Positions 17,251 through 25,629 of a DNA stretch of 43,528 nucleotides are shown piece after piece. The position numbers and the translations under genes are program-made. The stretch's first letter is position 1. Every line of letters starts with the position of its first letter. Source of the stretch: Xenococcaceae cyanobacterium MO_167.B27 (GTDB lineage Bacteria > Cyanobacteriota > Cyanobacteriia > Cyanobacteriales > Xenococcaceae); NCBI GenBank assembly GCA_030065935.1, contig JASJCP010000023.1:1-43528 (forward strand), written 5' to 3'. The notes beneath the pieces are model-generated. The model did no database searches, was not told the origin of the DNA, and saw nothing but the letters and a program-made list of their open reading frames with translations.

Positions 17251-17820
17251 ATGTCAAGTATTTTAGAATCTAGCGAATCCCTCTCTTCTACTTCTAATAT
17301 TATTGGAGGTTTAGATATTGTCGGTTTCGATAATAAAGAAAACAATTTACAGGGTACAGATCAAAGCGACTCTATCAGTGGTGGACAACTAAACGATGTC
17401 ATCAGTGGCGGTGCTGGATTTGATTTTATTGATGGTCAAGGTGGCGATGATGTCATCCACGGAGGAGAAGATATAGATTTCCTCATGGGTAATCAAGGAG
17501 ACGATACAATCTCTGGCAATGGTGGTGACGACTTAATTCTAGGCGGTGCTGGTAATGATGTCATCAGTGGCGGTGCTGGTAATGACAATCTTTATGGTGG
17601 AGAAGGTAAAGATACCTTTGTTCTAGAATTCTTTGACAATGGTACAGACACTATTAATGACTTCCAAGTCAATGAAGATAAAATCTTGATTAAAGGGGTT
17701 AATGCTGATGCGGAAGTTAATTACGACGACATTACTGGTAAATTGTCTGTAAATGGACAAGAAGTAGCTAACTTACAACCTGGTTTGGACTTTACTGACG
17801 AAAATTACGACATTTTTTAA
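17251..17820 (+). CDS. Small RTX (hemolysin-type calcium-binding) repeat protein
   Basis: 189 residues. From about 38 to 120 there are around eight to nine glycine/aspartate nonapeptides of the GGxGxDxUx type (GGAGFDFID, GGAGNDVIS, GGEGKDTFV), which form a calcium-bound beta roll. The C-terminal 70 residues (FFDNGTDTINDFQVNEDKIL and following) resemble the capping region seen after RTX rolls, ending in a short hydrophobic tail DENYDIF. There is no Sec signal; RTX proteins usually leave by a type I exporter, but no exporter gene is in the window. The N-terminal 37 residues are Ser-rich with no enzyme domain, so this is a stand-alone repeat protein, possibly a surface or matrix component. Two repeats are also near-identical at DNA level. 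Confidence 0.88.
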   Translation: MSSILESSESLSSTSNIIGGLDIVGFDNKENNLQGTDQSDSISGGQLNDVISGGAGFDFIDGQGGDDVIHGGEDIDFLMGNQGDDTISGNGGDDLILGGAGNDVISGGAGNDNLYGGEGKDTFVLEFFDNGTDTINDFQVNEDKILIKGVNADAEVNYDDITGKLSVNGQEVANLQPGLDFTDENYDIF

Positions 17821-17834
17821 CTTCTTGCTCCTAT

Positions 17835-17873
17835 GAAGTCCCTCAGTTTACTGACGGGATGAATTGGGACTTC
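17835..17873 (+). terminator. Stem-loop after the RTX gene
   Basis: GAAGTCCC (17835-17842) pairs with GGGACTTC (17866-17873), and a small inner hairpin CAGT/ACTG lies inside. It begins 15 bases after the stop codon and is followed by TTTAACTT. Likely a rho-independent terminator, though the T-tract is weak. Confidence 0.55.
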
Positions 17874-18085
17874 TTTAACTTAACTGCTGTAGAATATTTG
17901 TAATCGGGAGATGAAGAAAGTAATAAGTAATAAGTATTATTTCTCCCTAGTCCCCCAATCTCCCCAATCTCCCCAATCTCCCCAGTCCCCCAGTCCCCCA
18001 ATCCCCAATCCCCAATCCCTACTCCCTATTTCCTTGTAGTAAACTTGCTGATAGCCTGACTCGGTTTATTTTAATGAGGTGTTGT

Positions 18086-19180
18086 ATGGAGTTATTTAAG
18101 AAAAACGATCGCCGTAATCAAAGACAAAAACTGCTAACAGCGATCGCTATAGTTTTAGGATTAAATATTAATCTAGGGATTAATGCTCAAGAAATTTTTG
18201 ATTCAGAAGAGTTTAACCCCAACCAAGAACAAATCAGACCTGAGTTTACTAGTCCTTCTCCTCGACCTTGGCGGAGAGTGCGTCTAGTTTACACTCTCAA
18301 TGACCATCAAGGAGCAGTAGATTCTTTGGTATTTACTCCCGACAGTTCTATGCTGATTAGTGGTGGTGGTAGAAATGATGCTCAAATGAGAATTTGGTCT
18401 TTGACGACAGGAGAGTCTTTAACTGAAATACGCGCTCAAAGAAGTGGTATTTTAGCTATGGCAATAGACCCATTAGGCAAAAATTTAATCAGTGGTGGGG
18501 AAGATTCAGGGATTAATATTTGGGATTGGCAATCAGGGGAATATCAATCTGCAATCTTAGAACATAAAACCAGTGTTACAGCCTTAGCTATCACTCCTGA
18601 TGGTAGAACTTTAGTTAGTGGTGGTTTAGATGGGATGAAAGTGTGGAATTTAGCTACTCTTCCCCAGTCTCCTTACTACACTCTAGCGGATATAGGTAAT
18701 GTTACTAATGCGATCGCCGTTAACCCTAATGGATTTTTGGTAGCTAATGGAGATAGTGATGGTACTGTTAAGTTTTGGAATATCCGCACAGGAAATTATA
18801 TATCTCAGTTTAAGCCCCACAACAAAATGATTAGTGGTTTGGTGTTTACCCCCGATGGTCAAACTTTAATCACTGCTAGTCATGACCACACTATTAAGAT
18901 ATGGGATTTGCAATCAGGACAGTTACTCAATACTTTAATGGGACATTCAGAAGCAGTAAGAGCGATCGCTCTCCATCCAACTCGCCCCATCCTCGCTAGT
19001 GGGGGAAATGATGGAATTATCCTCTGGAATCTGGAAACAAGACAATTCAACACTAGGCTTAGAGGTCATAAACACTGGGTGGAATCTTTGGTATTTAGTC
19101 CTGATGGTCGCTATCTGGCTAGTGGTAGTTTCGATGCTACGGTTAAAGTCTGGGAGGATGCTTTAGCAGTAAGCAACTAA
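18086..19180 (+). CDS. Exported WD40 repeat protein
   Basis: 364 residues from the ATG at 18086, chosen because GAGGT sits six bases upstream; an ATG at 18074 is also open. The N terminus (KKNDRRNQRQKLLTAIAIVL, then GLNINLGINAQE) is a signal peptide, so the protein is probably exported. From about residue 65 to the end there are about seven WD40 repeats with motifs such as LVFTPDSSMLISGG, ITASHDHTIKIWDLQSGQ and YLASGSFDATVKVWED, enough for a full beta propeller. WD40 propellers are scaffolds with no catalysis of their own. It follows the RTX gene in the same direction but is separated by a terminator-like stem and C-rich short repeats, so it is probably separate. Confidence 0.88.
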   Translation: MELFKKNDRRNQRQKLLTAIAIVLGLNINLGINAQEIFDSEEFNPNQEQIRPEFTSPSPRPWRRVRLVYTLNDHQGAVDSLVFTPDSSMLISGGGRNDAQMRIWSLTTGESLTEIRAQRSGILAMAIDPLGKNLISGGEDSGINIWDWQSGEYQSAILEHKTSVTALAITPDGRTLVSGGLDGMKVWNLATLPQSPYYTLADIGNVTNAIAVNPNGFLVANGDSDGTVKFWNIRTGNYISQFKPHNKMISGLVFTPDGQTLITASHDHTIKIWDLQSGQLLNTLMGHSEAVRAIALHPTRPILASGGNDGIILWNLETRQFNTRLRGHKHWVESLVFSPDGRYLASGSFDATVKVWEDALAVSN

Positions 19181-19197
19181 TCAAAATATTTCAACTG

Positions 19198-19590
19198 CTA
19201 ACAGACTGCAATACACTCAATCTCTACTAAAACATCTTTCGGTAAACGGGAAACCTCAACACAAGCACGGGCGGGGGCTGTTGCTTCATCAAAGTATTGG
19301 GCATATACTTGGTTTACTGGGGTAAAGTCAGCTAAATCCTTGAGAAAGACGCTAGTTTTCACGACATTTGACCAACTAGCACCAGATTCAGTCAATATAG
19401 CTTCGATGTTCTTCATAACCTGCTGGGTTTGCTCAACCACATCGTTTTGTCCCACAATCTCTCCTGTTTCTGGGTTTAGAGGGATTTGTCCTGCGATAAA
19501 AATCATTTGTCCCGTGGCTGCGATCGCCTGATTATAAGGACCTACTGGTGCTGGTGCTTTATCGGTGCGGATAACTTTTTTATTAGTCAT
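19198..19590 (-). CDS. ridA: RidA family reactive enamine/imine deaminase
   Basis: 130 residues from the ATG at 19590, the usual family length. A longer frame from 19620 would overlap the upstream gene by 26 bases. Signatures: [36 protein letters not shown] and [20 protein letters not shown], with the conserved Arg that binds the substrate carboxylate. RidA hydrolyses 2-aminoacrylate and related enamines released by PLP enzymes. It is a cytosolic trimer in the known family. It is 4 bases downstream of a coiled-coil gene in the same direction, so the two form an operon. Confidence 0.93.
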   Translation of the reverse strand: MTNKKVIRTDKAPAPVGPYNQAIAATGQMIFIAGQIPLNPETGEIVGQNDVVEQTQQVMKNIEAILTESGASWSNVVKTSVFLKDLADFTPVNQVYAQYFDEATAPARACVEVSRLPKDVLVEIECIAVC

Positions 19591-19594
19591 AAAA

Positions 19595-20209
19595 TTATGG
19601 GTTATTCGATCTATCTTCAACGGTTTCAGGTTCTAATTCCTGATAACCGTTACGAATAATAACAAGCATCTGGCTCAATTGTTCCTCTAAATTTCCCAAG
19701 ACATTTCTGGCGTACTCATCAGCACCATTCTGCATATCTTGGTATTGGGCGATCGCTATTTCTTGCCATTGTTCAATTTCTCCTTGAGTTTCTTGTCGGA
19801 GTTGTTCACATTCCCGTTGAGTCTCTATTTTGATTCTGGTGGCTTCTAATTCTGCTTGGCGAACTAGTGCAGATTCTTTGATAATGCGCTCTGCTTGTTG
19901 TTTAGCCGACTCTATCACTTGACGTGCATAGTCTTCAGCCTGTTTTAATATTTCTTCCTGACGCTGTAGAATCCCTCTGGCGATCGCTATTTCTCTGGGA
20001 ATATGTTGGCGGATTGAATCAACCTGGTCTAGAATTAAGGCTTCATCTATAACAATTAACTCTGTCAGAGGAATACGAACACCATCTAAAATTATACTTT
20101 CTAACTGCTCTAATTCTTGTTGAAAGTCAACATTTAGCTTGGGTTTATTTTGGTCTATATCTGATATAGCAGATTGGTCATGTGACGGGAAAGGTTCTTT
20201 TTGTAACAT
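19595..20209 (-). CDS. Coiled-coil protein, DivIVA / ATP-synthase-b-like
   Basis: 204 residues with one long helical core (about 60-170) rich in Glu, Gln, Arg and Ala ([40 protein letters not shown]). It has no membrane segment or signal. This composition is often labelled ATP synthase F0 subunit b-like or DivIVA-like, but without the F0 membrane anchor the first label is not supported. Cyanobacterial genomes often have such a gene next to coaD, as here, separated by about 180 bases. A structural or scaffold role is the most that can be inferred. Stop and start of ridA are 4 bases apart. Confidence 0.7.
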   Translation of the reverse strand: MLQKEPFPSHDQSAISDIDQNKPKLNVDFQQELEQLESIILDGVRIPLTELIVIDEALILDQVDSIRQHIPREIAIARGILQRQEEILKQAEDYARQVIESAKQQAERIIKESALVRQAELEATRIKIETQRECEQLRQETQGEIEQWQEIAIAQYQDMQNGADEYARNVLGNLEEQLSQMLVIIRNGYQELEPETVEDRSNNP

Positions 20210-20393
20210 TTTTTAAGATAATTGAAATTTTTATTATAAAGTTATGATGTTAATTTAGTTTTCATCATACAGCTTCGATCTAAATTTTAGATGATAATTT
20301 ATCTTAAATACCCTTGATATAAGCTACTATCTTATTTTGTCAAGATATTTATTAATTGTATAAAAACAACTCTGATTTCGTAATCTAGAACTA

Positions 20394-20873
20394 TCATAGT
20401 TTTTGGTAATAGCTATAAACATCCTCGGCAATTTCTTTAGGAACAAGATGAGCTATTTCTCCCCCAAATTGAGCTATTTCTTTAACCACACTACTACTTA
20501 AAAAGCTATATTCTTTAGTTGTAGCAAGAAACACTGTTTCGATATCTTCTTGTAAAGTTTTATTAGTATGAGCCATCTGAAGTTCTTTTTCAAAATCCGA
20601 TAATACTCTTAATCCTCTTAACAAGACTTTAGCGGATTTTAATTTAGCATAGGTTACAGTCAATCCAGCAAAACTATCTATTTCCACATTAGATAGATTT
20701 TTAGTACAGTAAGTAATTTGCTCGATCCGCTTTTCCACAGTAAATAAAGGTTTTTTACTAGGATTAGACAGAACAGCAACTATTACTTTTTCAAATAATT
20801 GACTTCCTCTGGTAATAATATCAAGATGACCCAATGTAATTGGATCAAAGCTACCTGGATAAATGGCGATCAT
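20394..20873 (-). CDS. coaD: Phosphopantetheine adenylyltransferase (CoA pathway)
   Basis: 159 residues, standard for CoaD. The nucleotidyltransferase motif [18 protein letters not shown] (3-20) carries the HxGH-type site (here TLGH). Later motifs are [11 protein letters not shown] (phosphopantetheine contact) and [16 protein letters not shown] near the C terminus (adenylate contact). It converts 4'-phosphopantetheine and ATP to dephospho-CoA, the fourth step of CoA synthesis. The Kir channel gene ends 14 bases upstream in the same direction, so the pair is likely co-transcribed. Confidence 0.95.
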   Translation of the reverse strand: MIAIYPGSFDPITLGHLDIITRGSQLFEKVIVAVLSNPSKKPLFTVEKRIEQITYCTKNLSNVEIDSFAGLTVTYAKLKSAKVLLRGLRVLSDFEKELQMAHTNKTLQEDIETVFLATTKEYSFLSSSVVKEIAQFGGEIAHLVPKEIAEDVYSYYQKL

Positions 20874-20887
20874 CAGCTAAAAATCTC

Positions 20888-21805
20888 TTATTTTATGGAG
20901 CAGTTATCTAAAGGAATTACATCATGAAAGTGCTGGTAGTCAATAGTATATTTTTCCTGATCATTTTTGTGGAGAATATCAACAAAGCGCATTGACCACA
21001 AAATATCTTTAACATTGTAACTATAGCGAGCATGAATTGTAAGAGAGAAAGTTTCGTCTAAACCAGTTAAAATTACCATAAGTTCTGCATCACATTTAGC
21101 TAAAGAGGTAGCATTTTCTCCATACAATGGGCTAGACTTATCTATTGGGTGCATGACTAACCAACTAAGACGAAAACTCGGAGACTCTGAACGTAGTAGA
21201 GGGAGATTATAAAAACGTCTTAATTCAATTCCTTCGGGGCTAACTTCATTCATTAATAAACTCATTTTAATCCGAGCTTCTATAATCCGATTATCTCTTT
21301 GATTAGCGACTCTCAGCATCAAAGTTGGAATTCCATTAAAAGGACAAATTACTGCGACATTACTAAATAAAATTCTGGCTTTGGGTGTAGCAAAGCGAGC
21401 AAACATCAACCCAGTTATCATTGCTACTGATAACAAACCAACTAACACTTCAAAAGTCACTAAAATTTGAGCATAGATAGTTTGGGGATACATCGCGCCA
21501 TAGCCAATGGTGGAAAGGCTTTGCACACTAAAGAAAAAAGCATCACTAAAAGAACCTGGTGTAGCATTGGCAATACCATCTTTAGTACTAAGATAAGCTA
21601 GAGCAAAGATAATATTTATCAGTAAATAAAATAACCCCATTAATAGCAAAAATTGACCCCAGGATATTACCAGTAGCCAATGATAAATATCGCTTATAGG
21701 ATGTTCCAGATGCTTTAACAGGGTATTTTTCAATTTTATAACTAATTTAAAATTTTTTGCCGAAAAATTGTTTTTTTTGGGATTTTTATTCCTATTATTT
21801 TTCAT
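20888..21805 (-). CDS. Inward-rectifier (KirBac-type) potassium channel
   Basis: 305 residues. Two transmembrane helices (about 44-72 and 110-138) flank a pore loop with the selectivity filter STIGYGAMYP at 98-107 (TIGYG). The C-terminal 160 residues form the cytoplasmic immunoglobulin-like Kir domain (LMLRVANQRDNRIIEARIKM is the start of the conserved stretch), in line with bacterial Kir channels. A slide-helix-like segment precedes the first membrane helix (HPISDIYHWLLVISW). It would pass potassium across the cytoplasmic membrane. It lies immediately upstream of coaD in the same orientation. Confidence 0.92.
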   Translation of the reverse strand: MKNNRNKNPKKNNFSAKNFKLVIKLKNTLLKHLEHPISDIYHWLLVISWGQFLLLMGLFYLLINIIFALAYLSTKDGIANATPGSFSDAFFFSVQSLSTIGYGAMYPQTIYAQILVTFEVLVGLLSVAMITGLMFARFATPKARILFSNVAVICPFNGIPTLMLRVANQRDNRIIEARIKMSLLMNEVSPEGIELRRFYNLPLLRSESPSFRLSWLVMHPIDKSSPLYGENATSLAKCDAELMVILTGLDETFSLTIHARYSYNVKDILWSMRFVDILHKNDQEKYTIDYQHFHDVIPLDNCSIK

Positions 21806-21878
21806 AATAAAGTTAAGTCAGTTTTTTTTCCTTTGCCCAAAAAAATCATCTTAATATGACAACACCAACAAATCAAAG

Positions 21879-21922
21879 TAGGGTGGGGGATATAGACACA
21901 TATCTGTATATCCCCCACCCTA
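21879..21922. terminator. 16-bp perfect stem-loop after the M48 gene
   Basis: TAGGGTGGGGGATATA (21879-21894) pairs with TATATCCCCCACCCTA (21907-21922) around a 12-base loop. It is 27 bases downstream of the stop of the minus-strand protease and upstream of the Kir promoter region. It has no clear T-run, so it may act as an RNA 3'-end stabiliser or be a repeat insertion. Confidence 0.5.
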
Positions 21923-21949
21923 GCTGGTAATTGATTACTGATTACTGAT

Positions 21950-23698
21950 TTAGCTGAAACCTAGGAATAAACCAAGAGCGATCGCGCCAAAACCCAAGAG
22001 AAAAGACCAAAAACGATGATAGCTATTAACTACTGTACCATCTGCGGTTGTTAGCTGAACTAAATCCATCCAGGGCATAATACCGCGACGAAACCAACCA
22101 TGGGAATTAACTTGAGAGCCAATGAGATTTTGCACTCGCCCCATACCAAACAAGAAATTACCAATAGGACCAAAACGGGAACTATAGTGTAAATAAAGCA
22201 TTCCAGTTCGATCTTGTATCTTGAGGTCAGAACCAAATTTGTAACCTGCTTGACCACGACCGATCAGATGTCCTTCTAGCTTGGCTGGTTTCCCTCTTAA
22301 GGGACTAGCGTAAGGATCGCTCATCAATTCGAGAACATCGGTTTCTGGAGCATTACTATACTGGGGATACATGACTAAGCTCTTAATTATCACTCCCAAA
22401 CCAAAGCCCATGAGAGGATAGGCGATCGCAGATTGAGAAGATAAAAATGTTTGTGCTAACACAACAGCAACAATGAAACCTAGTAATAAGCCCACAATCT
22501 CTAGACGAAACAGTAATACATCCCCTACAAAATTGCTATAGAGACGTTTTTTATTGAGCTTGTTACCTTCAGCAACAACTCTACCCATCTCAAATTCAAC
22601 TGTTAAACCCAGTTGTTCTGCATAGGTGCTGAGGGCGCGGACTCTTTTACCAGTGAGGGGATGGGTAGAATTTAATTCCATCCACCAGCCCCAAGGATTA
22701 AACAGATCCCACAAAAACACTCTACCCACTTTTTCAGGAGAAGCAGCAATACGATAAGCTGTTCCGGTAGAAGTTGCAGCTTTAGCATCATAAATACCAA
22801 GGGGGCGAGTTCCTTCTAATAGGCGACTTTGTTCTTGATTTTTACTGCCCTCTTCCACAATGCCATAGGCAATTTTCACTAATGCACGGGATAAAGCATT
22901 AGGATTACCAGTATTTTCCGCAGCAAAACGATCTGCAAAATATTCTCGAATTCGTGATAGATATAGTAGTAAGTAAGAGCCGATTATGTAGAAAATATAT
23001 GCTACCAAAGCAGCATTACGAAAAGCAGATTTAGATTTACTACTACCTCGGTAGCTCATACGGCGGGCAAAACTATAGATGAGATAGCAAATTTGAATTA
23101 AAGTAGAAGCCACCGTCATCACAGCAAAATCCCAATGGACTATGTGACCGAGTTCGTGAGCATATACCGTAGCAATTTCTTCATCATCTAGGTAGGTGAA
23201 TAAGCCTTGACTCACCACTAAACGTGCATTGTTGGGTAAAGAGCCGTAAGTAAAAGCGGTGGGGTTTTGGTCATCAATAATCCCTAAACGTGGTTGTTTG
23301 AGTTTTTTAGCAGCACAGACACGCTGAATTACCTCAGCAGTTTCAGGACTGAGATTGGCAATTTCCGCCAAAGAAACCCAACGAGTTTGATAAAGCCAGC
23401 GTTGAGTCAAATCCATCAACAAGGGGGAAATAAAGAAAGCAGCAATGTTAAAAATCAGGGTAATGACAACCGAGATGGCTAAACCTACTCCTGGGTTTTC
23501 GCTACCGAGAATGAATACTACGGATAAAACTAAAACTAGTACCATTCCCCCGAGGAGGGTTAGGGTAACAGCAGAAGCTAAAGCTAAATTACCTCCAATT
23601 CCTTGGGCAACTAATTTAAGATTATTTTCTGACGCTCTTTTAGGGCGATCGCCTTCAAAATCGGGCATCGCGCGATCGTCATAGATATCATGGTTCAT
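21950..23698 (-). CDS. Membrane M48 family metalloprotease (HtpX-like)
   Basis: 582 residues. Two N-terminal transmembrane helices (about 40-65 and 72-95) precede the protease domain, with HELGH at 181-185 and the third zinc ligand in REYFADRFAAENT (Glu252). More membrane helices surround 195-250, and three lie in the C-terminal region (about 395-435 and 560-580). It is much longer than HtpX (about 290), because of a C-terminal extension that includes GRGQAGYKFGSDLKIQDRTG, resembling a beta-rich domain. It probably degrades damaged membrane proteins. A 250-base intergenic space with EcoRI-site-like repeats separates it from the next gene. Confidence 0.88.
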   Translation of the reverse strand: MNHDIYDDRAMPDFEGDRPKRASENNLKLVAQGIGGNLALASAVTLTLLGGMVLVLVLSVVFILGSENPGVGLAISVVITLIFNIAAFFISPLLMDLTQRWLYQTRWVSLAEIANLSPETAEVIQRVCAAKKLKQPRLGIIDDQNPTAFTYGSLPNNARLVVSQGLFTYLDDEEIATVYAHELGHIVHWDFAVMTVASTLIQICYLIYSFARRMSYRGSSKSKSAFRNAALVAYIFYIIGSYLLLYLSRIREYFADRFAAENTGNPNALSRALVKIAYGIVEEGSKNQEQSRLLEGTRPLGIYDAKAATSTGTAYRIAASPEKVGRVFLWDLFNPWGWWMELNSTHPLTGKRVRALSTYAEQLGLTVEFEMGRVVAEGNKLNKKRLYSNFVGDVLLFRLEIVGLLLGFIVAVVLAQTFLSSQSAIAYPLMGFGLGVIIKSLVMYPQYSNAPETDVLELMSDPYASPLRGKPAKLEGHLIGRGQAGYKFGSDLKIQDRTGMLYLHYSSRFGPIGNFLFGMGRVQNLIGSQVNSHGWFRRGIMPWMDLVQLTTADGTVVNSYHRFWSFLLGFGAIALGLFLGFS

Positions 23699-24013
23699 AG
23701 GTTTATAAATATTGGAACATAGCTTTTGAAGTAAGCTGTACTTCTATTAAAGTACCAAAATTAGTCGATCAAGTAATAATAGCTATGAAAATTAACCGAA
23801 AATTATGCAGGTATATTTCGCCCCATATGATATTAAGTTGATTTGTTAATATTATGCAGTTGACCTTCGGAAAGTAAAAGGGGAAAAATTCAGGTATTTT
23901 TCAGGTATAGTAGAAGTCTGAATTCAGAATTCAGAATTCAGAGTGCGCTCATTCGAGGGAAGCGGATTGACCCCATTCCCTCTGACCTCTGACCCCACCC
24001 CTAATTAAAATTA
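23699..24013. other. Intergenic region with GAATTCA repeats
   Basis: 315 bases. Three tandem GAATTCA units lie at about 23920-23941, followed by C-rich short words. No gene, RNA gene or clear promoter is visible. Confidence 0.5.
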
Positions 24014-24835
24014 TCAAAACATAATCTGAGGATAAGTTAACTTTAAACCAGCAGCTTTAATTTTTTTGTTAGATAATCTCGTATTGTAAGGTCTGACAGA
24101 ATCAGCAGACTCATCCCAAGTGATGGGGGGTAAATTGTGAGTTGTAAATAATCTTTGGAAAAATTCCCGAGTTGGTAGCGGTTCATCACAATTTAAGTTA
24201 TAAATACCTGTTAATTCCTTAGCTCTGGCTAATTCAATTCCGTTGACGATATCCTCTAAATGTATCCAATTACTGTAGTCTTCTCCTGTACCTGGGCGAG
24301 TAGTACCAGCCCTAGAGCGAAAGATTTTTATTAGCTCTCTTCTTTCTCCATAAATACCAGCTAAACGCAAAACACACACTTTTAGTTTTTCTGATTGAAT
24401 TGATAGTAAAACTTCTTCGGTTTTACATAAAATCTCACTATGTTTGTTGGCAGGATCAATTGATTCGGTTTCGTCTGTCCATGCTCCGTTTTTGTCTCCT
24501 AAAACTGCATAGCTTCCTGTATAAATTAGTTGTTTAACATTAGAATTATTCTTGATAACTTCAACAACATTTTTGGCTGTTTCTAAATAAACTTCTTGAT
24601 AATTACTGCGGTTTTTTGCTCCCACACAAAGCAACACTACATCTCGGTCTTGTATTACTTTTTGTAAAGTATTAGGCTCGTTGCCCTTAACGATCGCAAC
24701 TTCCTCAGCAAATTGGGATAATTGTTCTACCTTATCTGGTGTTGTAGTAGTTACTGTAAGATTGTGACCTGCTTGATTCCAGAAGCGAGCGATCGCTATT
24801 CCTACATATCCACAGCCAATAATAGTAATTTTCAT
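24014..24835 (-). CDS. NAD-dependent epimerase/dehydratase-like SDR protein
   Basis: 273 residues from the ATG at 24835, which starts directly at the Rossmann motif KITIIGCGYVGIAIARFW; a longer start at 24850 adds five residues. The glycine pattern GCGYVGIA fits the extended/atypical SDR group. Further motifs are LIYTGSYAVLGD and VLRLAGIYGERRELI. There is no full YxxxK where expected, so it is probably an NAD(P)-binding atypical SDR such as a complex-I-like or NmrA-like member. Its start is only 16 bases from the divergent short-chain dehydrogenase start. Substrate unknown. Confidence 0.85.
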   Translation of the reverse strand: MKITIIGCGYVGIAIARFWNQAGHNLTVTTTTPDKVEQLSQFAEEVAIVKGNEPNTLQKVIQDRDVVLLCVGAKNRSNYQEVYLETAKNVVEVIKNNSNVKQLIYTGSYAVLGDKNGAWTDETESIDPANKHSEILCKTEEVLLSIQSEKLKVCVLRLAGIYGERRELIKIFRSRAGTTRPGTGEDYSNWIHLEDIVNGIELARAKELTGIYNLNCDEPLPTREFFQRLFTTHNLPPITWDESADSVRPYNTRLSNKKIKAAGLKLTYPQIMF

Positions 24836-24851
24836 CTTTAGAATAAACAAA

Positions 24852-25517
24852 ATGGGTACTTATTTAGTGACAGGAGCAAATCGAGGTATTGGTTTAGAGT
24901 ATTGTCGTCAACTTAAGGGGAGAGGCGAGCGCGTTATTGCTGTATGTCGCTCCACTTCAGACGAATTGAAGAATTTAGGCGTATCAGTAGAAACGGATGT
25001 AGATATTACCTCCGATAACTCAGTTAACGACTTAGTCAAAAGACTTGATGGCAAATCAATTGATGTTTTGATTAATAATGCTGGTATTTTAGAACGAATT
25101 AATCTCCAACATCTAGATATAAATAGCATCCGCAGACAATTTGAAGTTAATGCCATAGGTCCACTACGGCTTACTAAAGCTTTGCTTCCCAATCTGAAAA
25201 AAGGCTCAAAAGTCATTATGATGACCAGCCGTATGGGTTCAATTGAGGATAATACTTCTGGTGGTTCTTATGGTTATAGGATGTCTAAGGTGGCTTTATC
25301 AATGGCTGGTAAATCACTGTCTGTAGATTTAAAACCCCTTGGAATTGCCGTTGGTATTCTTCATCCAGGGTTGGTCAAGACTGATATGACTGGTTTTACC
25401 AAATCTGGCATTACACCAGAACAATCAGTCAAAGGACTATTGGCTCGCATTGACGAATTGAATTTAGAAAATACGGGAACTTTTTGGCATTCTAATGGTG
25501 AAATTTTGCCCTGGTAA
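24852..25517 (+). CDS. Short-chain dehydrogenase/reductase (classical SDR)
   Basis: 221 residues. Motifs of a classical SDR: TGANRGIG at 7-14, the NNAG motif near 76, and the catalytic YxxxK in GYRMSKVA around 137-142, with Ser upstream (MMTSRMG). It ends with GEILPW. NAD(P)-dependent oxidoreduction of an unknown small carbonyl or alcohol is expected in the cytosol. It is divergent from the atypical SDR gene with a 16-base gap, and both may share a promoter region overlapping each other's 5' ends. The A-rich leader has no strong Shine-Dalgarno. Confidence 0.9.
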   Translation: MGTYLVTGANRGIGLEYCRQLKGRGERVIAVCRSTSDELKNLGVSVETDVDITSDNSVNDLVKRLDGKSIDVLINNAGILERINLQHLDINSIRRQFEVNAIGPLRLTKALLPNLKKGSKVIMMTSRMGSIEDNTSGGSYGYRMSKVALSMAGKSLSVDLKPLGIAVGILHPGLVKTDMTGFTKSGITPEQSVKGLLARIDELNLENTGTFWHSNGEILPW

Positions 25518-25629
25518 AAGCGATCGCGCTTATTCTAACTCACAACATAGTTTACTATTTTGTTTGATTGAAAAAACATAATTTGATTTTAAATGATCGA
25601 GTATCTTCAGGTAAGTAGTTAATTTTGCC

